A DNA stretch of 64,000 nt from Paracentrotus lividus. Taxonomy: Eukaryota > Echinodermata > Echinoidea > Camarodonta > Echinidae. The notes under the pieces were generated by a model, which made no database searches, had not been told where the DNA came from, and was given only the letters and a program-made list of their open reading frames with translations. Location: NCBI GenBank assembly GCA_940671915.1, contig CALNVZ010000174.1:77039902-77103901 (forward strand), written 5' to 3'. Position numbers and translations under genes: made by a program. The first letter of the stretch is position 1. Each line of letters opens with the position of its first letter. Below are positions 35,501-38,879 of the stretch, piece after piece.

Positions 35501-37199
35501 TAATTGAAGATGCTAGTACTAGATGTTCCTATGTTATAGTGCAGTCACACCGGCCAGACCGACCTCAAACCAACTAACAAACAAACTGTTAGAAAGTCAA
35601 ACTATCCCCTCAATTAAATCATCCCTTTGTTATATGTAGGAGAGGGAAGGAATGAATGCATTTTGAGTTAGGCTTCACCGCACTCCACATAGTTAATCCA
35701 GGTGCAACATTCTTCTGTTGAAATTTTCATTTAATTGTAATTGGTTTGAGGTCGGTCTGGCCGGTCTGACTGCACTAAAACATAGGAACATCCAGTACTA
35801 GCATCTTCAATTTAATACAGCAGTTCACATTAGGACACAAAATACACTTACAATGAATAGGGAAATGTCTGTATTTCAGTGAATACAAGAACAAATCTGA
35901 GTATGATTTTAAAAAGATGATCATTTCTGTACTTTTGTGCAAATTTACTGAATAATGTGAGGGGGGGGGGGGAGGGGCTCCCTGAGCCATCTATATCCTG
36001 ATTAATATGACAATAAGAATTTTTTTTTTATTCAATAAAATTCGATAAATTTTAGTCTTGATGAGTTGATCCAAATCTAGACCAAACAGTAACATTTAAC
36101 TAGATATAGTTTTGTGATAAGTGACAAGTAATGAATGGAAATGTTACAATCGAAACTATGCTGATTTATGAATTTTTTAAACCCTTTCCTCTAATATCCG
36201 AGTCTCATCTTTCCAAAGAGTGACACAAGGTGTGTGAAAGAATACAATAAAGAAAAAGTTAATAAAAACAGCATTCAACAAACGAATCGATCATCAGACA
36301 TCAGTTTACTTTTGCTTTTTTGCAGAGATTTCATATTTTTAGTACATTTTAAAAACAAAAATGCATTTTGATTGTTGGGCGCTCTGATTAGCTATCGCGT
36401 GGAAGCGCCGCCTCCTGGTTGCGATGACTGAAGTGCGTTGACCGTAACTGAACAACGCTGTTCCCAAAAGACCGCTTTTATCGCGCGCGCTGTCAATCAT
36501 AATCAAAGTGGACCCATTTCGCAAGAAAAACTGCAAGACTCGACTTCACAAAACGTGCAGCGGAAGAGGAAAGCCACTCTTTCAATACTTTTTTAGAATA
36601 AAGAAGAGAAATATAGATCTAAATAGGAACTTCAACGAATCCACTGTCGGACTCCGCCCAACAGTTGAAAATGTATGAAAAAATGAGGACTTACCAAAAA
36701 AATAAATGACGAGTCTAAATTTTATCGTGACTATTGTTCATTGGAAGGCACAATGCGTAGTGTATTCATTGAGCGTCGTGGCATTTTTTTGTGCGAGTAG
36801 AAAAATTTCAACGTGCGGGGGGGGGTTCTGCAAAATGATCTGTATCGTTGGGTCAGCAAAATGTCAGGTCCTGACACTTCACACTAACTTGGGTTGTATT
36901 AAAACCAATAGGTACATATTGATATTTAAAAAAATACTTCATTAAATCTCCAGGAAAAAAAAAACAACAACATGTACCCAACCTAAAACAACAAAAACAA
37001 ATGCATTTCACTTCGATTCACGTCTTATTTACAAACAAATTATTAATCATATGGGGCTGAAGAAAACAAATGACTCGAAGAGCATGCAAATAATAGTACG
37101 CTACAACTAAAATTCTACATGAAAAGGCGTAAAAATACAGTAAATACACTCACCTGTTAGAATACCAACTCTGACTGTGTTTCTTTTACCTGTCGCCAT
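846..37199 (-). CDS. GPHN: Gephyrin (molybdopterin adenylyltransferase / molybdenum insertase), 3' partial, 15 exons
   Basis: Gephyrin (fly cinnamon; bacterial MogA plus MoeA) performs the last two steps of molybdenum cofactor synthesis: adenylation of molybdopterin by the G domain and metal insertion by the E domain. In vertebrates it also scaffolds inhibitory receptors. Fifteen exons join with matching phases into 504 residues: 37154-37199, 33511-33589, 26717-26774, 25460-25552, 24761-24855, 23503-23569, 22678-22806, 13335-13383, 12580-12711, 12000-12092, 8854-9029, 4617-4675, 3753-3906, 1356-1477, 846-1007. The G domain spans about residues 10-175, with TTGGTG at 78-83 and NLPGS at 137-141. 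The E domain begins near residue 213, with [13 protein letters not shown] at 267-279 and [11 protein letters not shown] at 471-481. The model stops at FIKPG; the remaining C-terminal exons are outside the window. The linker looks much shorter than in vertebrates, unless further in-phase exons were missed in the 9.3 kb intron. All introns are GT-AG except the one after 3753, which is GC-AG. Confidence 0.95.
1356..1477 (-). CDS. GPHN: Gephyrin exon 14
   Basis: Residues 411-450 include [20 protein letters not shown] followed by [21 protein letters not shown], matching the P G.I.DSNR..L...... segment of MoeA that lines the active site. Acceptor cacag, donor AC before gtgagt. Confidence 0.93.
1578..1640 (+). 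repeat. Fragment of a tRNA-derived SINE head
   Basis: tgatagctcgatcggtaaag followed by tggtagtctta resembles the A-box region of the SINE heads at 18030-18078 and 23780-23832 (reverse strand). It is cut off by the foldback element at 1644. Confidence 0.4.
1644..3323. mobile_element. Large foldback element (about 1.7 kb palindrome)
   Basis: The sequence from tttcgtttgcaagtcatg (1644) reads outward as its own reverse complement to 3323. The arms are over 800 bases, and the hairpin turn is near 2490-2510 (tactatttccag / ctggaaatagta). The arms carry repeated AGGTCAAAGGTCA-type blocks. No ORF resembles a transposase. It sits in the intron between gephyrin exons 13 and 14. Confidence 0.9.
3753..3906 (-). 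CDS. GPHN: Gephyrin exon 13, followed by a GC-AG intron
   Basis: Residues 359-410 contain [20 protein letters not shown] then [16 protein letters not shown] and [11 protein letters not shown]. This is the conserved MoeA stretch G.E...G.....G.......GLLA..G. The 5' splice site is GAG before gcaagt, a GC donor with otherwise perfect consensus. Using it keeps the frame with exon 14. Confidence 0.94.
3955..4060 (-). pseudogene. Decayed copy of gephyrin exon 13 (proximal)
   Basis: More diverged than the copy at 4138. Recognisable blocks are AGCTCTAGAGGACCAAGTTA (compare agctctggaggaccaagttt in exon 13) and AACTTCCAATATGAATAGAT. It lies between the real exon and the distal copy, so the exon was present at least three times. 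Confidence 0.65.
4138..4245 (-). pseudogene. Decayed copy of gephyrin exon 13 (distal)
   Basis: The reverse strand keeps an acceptor-like ttttag, then PIGSDLQE, a TGA stop, and further on VLVIH.TKLGP, colinear with exon 13. It cannot encode the domain. Confidence 0.8.
4617..4675 (-). CDS. GPHN: Gephyrin exon 12
   Basis: Residues 340-358 read [19 protein letters not shown]; the Arg codon is split with exon 13. This fills the gap between ADD and RPIGSD and corresponds to EVRILV...GQDIR in human gephyrin. Acceptor ctctcag, donor CCG before gtaggt. Confidence 0.85.
4924..5219 (+). mobile_element. tRNA-derived SINE with ATT tail
   Basis: The head at 4924-4995 has a tRNA-like layout: A-box around 4929-4941 (gtagtcgagtgg) and B-box GGTTCGAATCC at 4974-4984, with gtggt/accac ends pairing. 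An unrelated body follows (tttcggggtagcc, gagcactctacagagtgg), then an (ATT)n tail at about 5189-5217. Transcribed from the plus strand, opposite to gephyrin. Confidence 0.8.
5220..6146. other. Non-coding stretch 3' of the GPCR gene
   Basis: Nothing recognised. It should contain the 3' untranslated region of the GPCR, followed by gephyrin intron. Confidence 0.4.
6147..7124 (-). CDS. Class A (rhodopsin-family) G protein-coupled receptor, intronless, nested in a gephyrin intron
   Basis: An intact 325-residue ORF with seven hydrophobic segments near residues 24-48, 58-82, 95-118, 140-161, 185-207, 236-260 and 270-293. Family hallmarks: GN at 39-40, LALVD at 64-68, DRY at 119-121, Trp147 in helix 4, NPIIY at 287-291, and a likely disulfide pair Cys91-Cys162. 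Helix 6 has FFICYMP, so Tyr250 replaces the usual toggle Trp. N-glycosylation sites NGT and NST lie in the extracellular tail, and the protein ends FVEV, a possible PDZ ligand. It lies between gephyrin exons 11 and 12 on the same strand. The single-exon form suggests origin by retroposition or membership of an expanded intronless receptor family, as described in sea urchins. The ligand cannot be told. A second Met is at 7119-7121. Confidence 0.93.
   Translation of the reverse strand: MMGDINGTDIPESFHPNSTAYNSILGTIAILILCVIIVGNFLVLATFLKTDSLQRPTYHLLSSLALVDFLTGAVVIPLELYRRIVVNKVTCIDHGLYIYLITCFSVIGSLGHLILLTLDRYIAVNKPLRYQSLVTTKRVTIIVAIFWASLCMIFVILAIVFKQSLQLILPYCFATNISIDIVTKICSYMGSTLLVSSQFSLIIMNASILHTAMQQARRIGQAVEARNVPIFSTKAAKTMTIITMSFFICYMPYTLYLFINLSTDGSLYSRLSEDIVSCILICNSALNPIIYGYRDRTFRENALKYFKDKVVWRNLCSTKSTFVEV
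7618..8090. mobile_element. Mariner-like MITE, copy 1 (TIR CAGTCTGTAT)
   Basis: Ends cagtctgtataaaaaagaa and tttgatacagactg are inverted repeats, extended by gtacagttgggg / cccaactgtac. TA dinucleotides flank both ends (7616-7617, 8091-8092). 473 bp, non-coding. The second copy is at 60211. Confidence 0.9.
8091..8853. other. Gephyrin intron between MITE copy 1 and exon 11
   Basis: AT-rich with no recognised gene. tatggtatggtat repeats near 8237-8250 are the only pattern seen. Confidence 0.4.
8854..9029 (-). CDS. GPHN: Gephyrin exon 11
   Basis: Residues 281-339 include [20 protein letters not shown] followed by [14 protein letters not shown], the conserved MoeA subdomain with TTGAP.P.GADAVV..E. 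The GPCR gene lies in the next intron. A decayed second copy of this exon is at 10823-11227. Confidence 0.96.
9068..9475. repeat. Degenerate TTGGTCTAAT array folding back on itself
   Basis: The left half (9068-9260) repeats TTGGTCTAAT-type words with variable spacing. The right half (9280-9475) repeats the reverse complement, ATTAGACCAA. The same word arrays flank the MITE at 44014-44330, and a fragment lies at 41955-41990. Confidence 0.75.
9480..10822. other. Gephyrin intron, nothing recognised
   Basis: About 1.3 kb of unique-looking AT-rich sequence between the array and the decayed exon 11 copy. A GAAGAA run is at 10708-10740. No coding exon was found. Confidence 0.4.
10823..11227 (-). 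pseudogene. Decayed second copy of gephyrin exon 11, split by an insertion
   Basis: 10823-10919 encodes [20 protein letters not shown] then [10 protein letters not shown], colinear with exon 11. 11203-11227 carries the missing upstream piece (CDGPGI). The 283 bases between them hold a sequence ending in an (AAAT)n run. The half encoding [13 protein letters not shown] is absent. Over the aligned part there is no stop or frameshift: five codon differences are synonymous and four change the residue. It lies on the 5' side of the real exon. Confidence 0.88.
11088..11203. repeat. (AATG)n/(AAAT)n microsatellite
   Basis: gaatgaatgaatg passes into aaataaataaat through 11199. It ends the insertion that splits the decayed exon 11 copy, as an A-rich tail would. 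Confidence 0.9.
12000..12092 (-). CDS. GPHN: Gephyrin exon 10 (KDGYAV motif)
   Basis: Residues 250-280 read [15 protein letters not shown] then [16 protein letters not shown], the MoeA signature PPF..S..DGYA with conserved substrate-contact residues. Acceptor ttgcag, donor TTAG before gtgaga. Confidence 0.96.
12256..12330 (-). pseudogene. Decayed copy of gephyrin exon 9
   Basis: The reverse strand reads [20 protein letters not shown] and LK followed by gtaaag, colinear with [20 protein letters not shown] of exon 9. The donor side is preserved but the 5' half and acceptor are not recognisable. A further faint echo (TAGTCCAAGATGATCTTGAT) is near 12460-12480. Confidence 0.75.
12580..12711 (-). 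CDS. GPHN: Gephyrin exon 9 (start of E domain)
   Basis: Residues 206-249 contain [29 protein letters not shown] and QPEVVDLK, aligning with the first helix of the E domain. At the position equivalent to human Phe330, which vertebrate gephyrin uses to bind glycine-receptor loops, this protein has Leu231. Confidence 0.93.
13335..13383 (-). CDS. GPHN: Gephyrin linker exon 8 (predicted)
   Basis: A 49-base interval flanked by cctcag and gtaagt that encodes [16 protein letters not shown]. Its entry phase 0 and exit phase 1 are exactly what exons 7 and 9 require. Linker sequence is poorly conserved, so the support is splice sites and phase rather than homology. Other linker exons may exist. Confidence 0.6.
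14030..14341. mobile_element. MITE with TIR GGCCCGT
   Basis: ggcccgtattctcaaaatcc at the left and gcttttgagaaaacgggcc at the right are inverted repeats that continue inward for about 70 bases (cctaacttaaagcctagctt / aagctaggcttaaagttagg). 312 bp, no ORF. Related in ends and layout to 44014-44330. Confidence 0.85.
14486..14876. mobile_element. Possible short inverted-repeat element
   Basis: cttaaaaccaaaactg (14488) and agttttggttttaag (14857) are inverted. The interior has no gene. Weaker than the other elements. Confidence 0.45.
15242..15458. mobile_element. MITE with TIR TGGGGG(T)G
   Basis: gggggtgtttcacaaagag followed by ttaagtagacttaaa pairs with tttaagtctacttag then ctctttgtgaagcaccccc. 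About 217 bp, no ORF. Confidence 0.82.
15880..16092. mobile_element. Dispersed repeat of SINE or SINE-tail type
   Basis: An (ATA)n run at 15880-15893 leads into tatagcgctcaggtccgtca, gcgctttacaaagaatg, agctgagcggccaag and gggtacccatttacacctgg. These phrases look like a dispersed repeat read backwards from its microsatellite tail. A related fragment is near 15056-15165. Confidence 0.5.
16414..16586. mobile_element. Short MITE with TIR AAAGCCACGGCC
   Basis: aaagccacggccttcctctg and cgcagggggccgtggctttt are inverted repeats. About 170 bp and GC-richer than its surroundings. Confidence 0.7.
16641..16709 (+). pseudogene. Remnant of a LINE reverse-transcriptase C-terminus
   Basis: The frame reads [20 protein letters not shown] then NSN, the PxxWNxLPxELR motif near the C-terminus of many non-LTR retrotransposon ORF2 proteins. 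The frame breaks downstream: a stop after FWKQ, and [10 protein letters not shown] only in another frame. No other part of the element is nearby. Confidence 0.6.
17490..17720 (+). mobile_element. tRNA-derived SINE
   Basis: Head gactcagtggatagagcgac (A-box type) and GAGTTTGAATCC (B-box, 17543-17554), then a body with cctgtttggcgttcaacaag. No polymerase III terminator was examined. Between gephyrin exons 7 and 8. Confidence 0.65.
17860..18078 (-). mobile_element. tRNA-derived SINE, family A copy 1
   Basis: Shares phrases with 23605-23832: aaccaggg.cctata/aag, cctagggacttt/ccagggacttgg, ttggggattgat.ccttacca and gggcactag. The head at 18030-18078 is a degenerate reverse-strand tRNA-like sequence. 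Confidence 0.65.
18841..19250 (-). CDS. Acidic Cys-cluster gene, last exon
   Basis: It starts after atatccag and completes the split Gly codon. It encodes [20 protein letters not shown] and continues to an acidic tail ending DEEAES and TGA. The phase matches the donor at 19705. Confidence 0.8.
18841..21019 (-). CDS. Acidic protein with a C-terminal Cys/His cluster, unknown function, 5' incomplete, nested in a gephyrin intron
   Basis: Two exons join in frame: 19705-21019 and 18841-19250 (stop TGA at 18841-18843). The visible protein has about 574 residues. It starts with a Lys/Arg block that could be a nuclear signal, then a long Asp/Glu/Ser-rich disordered region, then a basic stretch ([11 protein letters not shown]). 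Next is a folded-looking segment, [20 protein letters not shown], continuing [13 protein letters not shown] across the splice, then [12 protein letters not shown]. After a helical stretch ([16 protein letters not shown]) it ends in another acidic tail. The spacing C-x5-C-x3-C-x5-C-x3-C-x10-C followed by a late His is reminiscent of zinc-binding WRKY/GCM/FLYWCH-type domains, but this is only a resemblance. There is no in-frame ATG before 21019, so at least one 5' exon is missing. A chromatin or DNA-binding role is a guess from composition. Confidence 0.75.
19705..21019 (-). CDS. Acidic Cys-cluster gene, large exon
   Basis: The exon is opened by gtgtccag at 21020-21027 and closed by GACG before gtaaga. 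An open frame of about 1.3 kb with Asp/Glu runs and protein-like composition is far longer than expected by chance here. The frame extends about 26 codons upstream of the acceptor but has no ATG before a stop. Confidence 0.8.
21724..21817 (+). CDS. Possible first exon with a signal anchor, gene otherwise not found
   Basis: ATG at 21724 opens 31 codons ending exactly at a strong donor (AAAA before gtaagt). The peptide [20 protein letters not shown] then [11 protein letters not shown] has a 20-residue hydrophobic core followed by positive charges, as in a signal anchor or short membrane protein. No downstream exon was recognised on the plus strand, so this may be chance. It lies antisense to the gephyrin intron, upstream of the acidic gene. 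Confidence 0.3.
22678..22806 (-). CDS. GPHN: Gephyrin exon 7 (end of G domain)
   Basis: Residues 147-189 begin [20 protein letters not shown], the last helix of the G domain, then run into a hydrophilic stretch ([20 protein letters not shown]) at the start of the linker. Donor TCA before gtgagt, phase 0. Confidence 0.93.
23503..23569 (-). CDS. GPHN: Gephyrin exon 6
   Basis: A 67-base exon with no ATG of its own. Residues 124-146 read [18 protein letters not shown] then LKGSQ, matching R.[21 protein letters not shown]. The phase agrees with both neighbours. Confidence 0.93.
23605..23832 (-). mobile_element. tRNA-derived SINE, family A copy 2
   Basis: The reverse strand begins gaaagctcagtcggtggag followed by cggtagtctcataacggg and TGGTTCAAAACCC, an A-box/B-box pair about 45 bases apart. 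The body matches 17860-18078. The right end is near gephyrin exon 6. Confidence 0.7.
24761..24855 (-). CDS. GPHN: Gephyrin exon 5
   Basis: Residues 93-123 read [15 protein letters not shown] followed by [16 protein letters not shown], matching the EAPG.A..M...L..TP...LSR helix region of the G domain. Acceptor ccctag, donor TCAAG before gtattc. Confidence 0.95.
25460..25552 (-). CDS. GPHN: Gephyrin exon 4 (TTGGTG motif)
   Basis: Thirty-one codons, phase 0 at both ends. Contains [18 protein letters not shown], the most conserved nucleotide-binding signature of the MogA/G domain. Confidence 0.96.
25882..26279. mobile_element. Inverted-repeat element rich in GGTTGCCC
   Basis: Ends cgctcaacactaac and gctaatgttgagcg are inverted. 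Inside, the word GGTTGCCC or its reverse complement recurs about nine times in 390 bases. No ORF. In the intron between gephyrin exons 3 and 4. Confidence 0.75.
26717..26774 (-). CDS. GPHN: Gephyrin exon 3
   Basis: Residues 42-61 read [20 protein letters not shown], equivalent to the I....IVPDEIEEIK segment of vertebrate gephyrin. The acceptor is gtacag and the donor AAG before gtaaga. Confidence 0.9.
26919..27285 (+). repeat. 15-bp minisatellite (ATGGCAGAGGYAAAA)n
   Basis: About 24 near-perfect units differing mainly at one C/T position. Because the unit is 15 bases, every frame stays open on both strands; the resulting peptides (MAEAK, NGRGK and similar) are an artefact of periodicity. Confidence 0.98.
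27454..27841. mobile_element. Inverted-repeat element nested in the minisatellite foldback
   Basis: ttgactgacttccatttg (27463) and caaatggaagtcagtcaa (27808) are exact inverted repeats, about 390 bp apart. AT-rich centre, no ORF. Confidence 0.75.
27905..28466. mobile_element. MITE with TIR GGTATCTCACTTCGCGG and GAGACGTCTCC palindromes
   Basis: Left ggtatctcacttcgcgg (27908) pairs with ccgagaagtgagatacc (28446-28462). The interior repeats gagacgtctccgcgac-type words in both orientations. A shorter relative is at 48629-48885. Confidence 0.82.
28533..28796 (-). repeat. Same 15-bp minisatellite, opposite orientation
   Basis: About 17 units of the reverse complement, TTTTACCTCTGCCAT, with some CCGCC and ATTATT variants. 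Sequences just inside both arrays are also inverted repeats (27322-27372 versus 28465-28520, sharing gctatgacaatt), so the arrays are the arms of one foldback structure. Confidence 0.95.
28855..32461. mobile_element. Inverted-repeat element interrupted by another element
   Basis: atatggtcgtgtgttatgaa (28855) pairs with ttataacacacggccatat (32443-32461). Without the insert at 29198-31734 it is about 1.07 kb. Its interior is a tandem repeat: tgtacaaagtca, then tctctgccaaatt, then gattgtgaat occur at both 29102-29190 and 31857-31942. Confidence 0.8.
29198..31734. mobile_element. 2.5 kb element with TIR GGGGAGACCGGGGACAA, nested
   Basis: ggggagaccggggacaaatg with gtaacacgggg at the left pairs with gttacaattgtcccaggtct and cccc at the right. 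TA flanks both ends (29196-29197, 31735-31736). The neighbouring tandem copy of the host repeat supplies the uninterrupted sequence. The interior has near-tandem blocks (ctgtccaatacgtttgttag near 29959 and 30330, and a similar block near 31020) and GGGGCAATTGTAACA repeated near both ends. No transposase ORF. Confidence 0.88.
32828..33026. mobile_element. Short inverted-repeat element
   Basis: aaatagttgcatgctct and agagcatgcactattt are inverted, with further pairing of caaatactaaattatcc / ggataatttagtatttg inside. About 200 bp. Confidence 0.75.
33511..33589 (-). CDS. GPHN: Gephyrin exon 2
   Basis: Residues 16-41 contain [20 protein letters not shown], matching the VSDSC...D.SG.NLK segment of the G domain. 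The acceptor is ccag before TAAGC and the donor is GCAGG before gtaag. Joining exons 1 and 2 keeps the frame. Confidence 0.93.
33622..35362. mobile_element. Large foldback element with an insertion in its right arm
   Basis: gtgtccccctaaaaatgtcc (33622) pairs with ggacatttttgtgggggacg (35343-35362), and pairing continues through ggcgctaaataactt, atttcatatgcatatttt and the inner gccagacatgtttgattttt. The fold centre is near 34260. The right arm is broken between about 34686 and 35105 by another element. The left arm begins next to gephyrin exon 2. Confidence 0.85.
34716..35096. mobile_element. Inverted-repeat element inserted in the foldback arm
   Basis: tctagtgtagtgggaaaggt and accttcccactacactaga are inverted ends, 381 bp apart, lying where the right arm of the host foldback is interrupted. 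Confidence 0.82.
35502..35812. mobile_element. MITE with long TIR AATTGAAGATGCTAGTACT
   Basis: The first about 75 bases (through gttcctatg, gtgcagtcacaccggccaga and ccgacctcaaacca) are an inverted repeat of the last about 75. 311 bp, no ORF. Confidence 0.88.
35813..37153. other. Gephyrin first intron, 5' part
   Basis: No exon or clear element. Poly-G tracts occur near 35960 and 36818. A GC-richer stretch at 36380-36560 (cgcgtggaagcgccgcctcc, tcgcgcgcgctgtcaatc) could be regulatory, but nothing specific is recognised. Confidence 0.35.
37154..37199 (-). CDS. GPHN: Gephyrin exon 1 (start codon)
   Basis: The start codon is at 37197-37199. The exon encodes residues 1-15 ([15 protein letters not shown]) and ends CAG before gtgag in phase 1. 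It begins the first strand of the MoaB/Mog fold, which continues [10 protein letters not shown] in exon 2. ALKBH1 starts 1.57 kb away on the other strand, so the two genes are head to head. Confidence 0.9.
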
Positions 37200-38408
37200 T
37201 TCTTTTAATTTGTTTTTCAGGATGACATGCCCCTTGCATACCGCATAAACGCAACCTTTTATGGAGAGCACCCTTGCGAGAAGGACAGAAATTATTTTTC
37301 AACAGTAGCTTGTGAGCACTCGAGGCCGTCGAGGGAATCATTAGGAGAAAACGAATCTTTCACATTGGCCTACTATAGAAATCACCTACAGGGAAAATAT
37401 AGCTAAATATTTTAGTTATTCATATTTTGTTTATTTTGAATGGGTCTGCATGCTGCCAGGAGCTTTACTAACTTCAGTATAAAAAAACACAAAACAATGA
37501 GGCCCCGGTATTAATAGGCCTACTAGTACTAGAGGGGCCTAGATCTAGTTTTAAAAAATAATAATAATCACAGTTTTGTTTTGTTTTGTTGTTGTTGTTT
37601 TGTTTTGTTTTGTTTTGTTGTGTGTTTTTTTTGGGGGGATGGCTTCTAGGGCTTATATGACCTACCCATTCGGTTTAGGTTCAGTGCGCCTACGACCCCA
37701 GCATAGGCATATAGCAGGCCCGGATTAACAGCGCATTTTAGGGGAGGGTTTCGAAATCTGCAACAGGGACCGAATTAAGGTACATCAAAAAATGTTCACG
37801 TCACGCGCGCTGGCCGCGTGATAAGGGGGGGGGGGGGGGAGGGAGGGAGGGGGGGGGTAGGTGTTCAAACATTTTCTGCCTTCGGCCCTCGAGAAGAGAA
37901 GAGTACCATTATAACAGCTATAGGGGTAGGTTTACGTCGTTCTTTACGTCGTTCTTTACATGATCTTCCCTTTTTTTTCAATCATTTTTTTTTTTTTTTT
38001 GTCAAGCGACCTTTGCTCGCCAGCGGGGGGGGGGGGGTTCGTTCGAACCCCCCGAACCCCGCCCCCCCCCTAGTTACGGGCCTGTATAGGCCTATTTAAA
38101 AAAAAAAAAAATCATTGCACATAGGCCTATAGACAGTTCATTCATAAAAGTTTTGAAATACATTCAGATGGTGAGTTAATATTCTTGGTGGAGTAGGCCT
38201 GGCCTAGCTATAGGCCTATTCATGAAAGAAACTAGAATAGTTACATAGTGATAGAATCTCAGTTATATGAATCCTTTATGTGACCCCTCAGGGGATAAAC
38301 CTAAAGCCGCTGGCGGATTCAGTAGCGATGAAGATCACAATTTAACATCGGGAAGAATCATATTGGAGGTCTGAGAATGATCTTTTTGTCTTTGGAATGC
38401 TTGTTTTG

Positions 38409-38476
38409 NNNNNNNNNNNNNNNNNNNNNNNNNNNNNNNNNNNNNNNNNNNNNNNNNNNNNNNNNNNNNNNNNNNN
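38409..38476. other. Assembly gap (68 N)
   Basis: A run of N upstream of ALKBH1 exon 1. Promoter sequence may be missing. Confidence 0.99.
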
Positions 38477-38710
38477 TCACCTATGACAATATTTGACCCG
38501 ATTTTACCTTCTTTTCTTTTCCTTTTCTTGTTCCTTAGATATGATAATAATTGTAAAAAAAAATCCATAAACCAACAAGTTGTCCATTGCATTTCACTTT
38601 ATACTCTAACATGTCATTGGCGCAGTAAAATATTAATGAGGAAGGGGGAGGGACTGGCTTCCACGTAGTGGTGTTGAAATAAAAGTTGGGTGCTCTATAA
38701 TATATTCAAA

Positions 38711-38752
38711 ATGGCAGCCTCCATGAGAGCTTGTTCAAACGAAACAACTTGA
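38711..38752 (+). promoter_or_regulatory. Upstream ORF in the ALKBH1 leader
   Basis: ATG in a strong context (caaaATGG) opens a 13-codon peptide, MAASMRACSNETT, ending TGA 13 bases before the ALKBH1 start. If the transcript starts upstream of 38711 this would reduce initiation at the main start. The transcription start is not known. Confidence 0.45.
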
Positions 38753-38765
38753 ACTTGAAGACAAC

Positions 38766-38879
38766 ATGGCAGATTTTTCTGATAACTTCCGACCAGAGTT
38801 CAAACGCTATAAGAGAAAATCCCCTCCTCCTTGTTTGAAGGATGTCCTGGATACCGAAATTGAAGGGCACGAAAGGGTG
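38766..38879 (+). CDS. ALKBH1: ALKBH1 exon 1
   Basis: Thirty-eight codons from MADFSDNFRPEFKRYKRKSP to EGHERV. The start context is aacATGG. The donor is GTG before gtatgt, phase 0. Confidence 0.85.

Larger units (their letters stand above)
37200..38765. promoter_or_regulatory. Divergent intergenic region between gephyrin and ALKBH1
   Basis: The two genes start head to head 1.57 kb apart, so promoters of both must lie here, but no TATA or initiator stands out. The region holds a (TTTTG)n stretch near 37574-37618, long poly-G tracts at 37826-37856 and 38024-38037, a C-rich hairpin partner at 38048-38070, and an N gap. The ends at 37717 (AGGCCCG) and 38076-38082 (CGGGCCT) suggest a small inverted-repeat element in the middle. 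Confidence 0.4.

Noticed and set aside
37826-37856. G-tract as a functional quadruplex promoter element
   Set aside because: Quadruplex formation is possible, but similar G tracts occur with dispersed repeats at 29749, 35958 and 43308, so this is more likely repeat-derived than regulatory.
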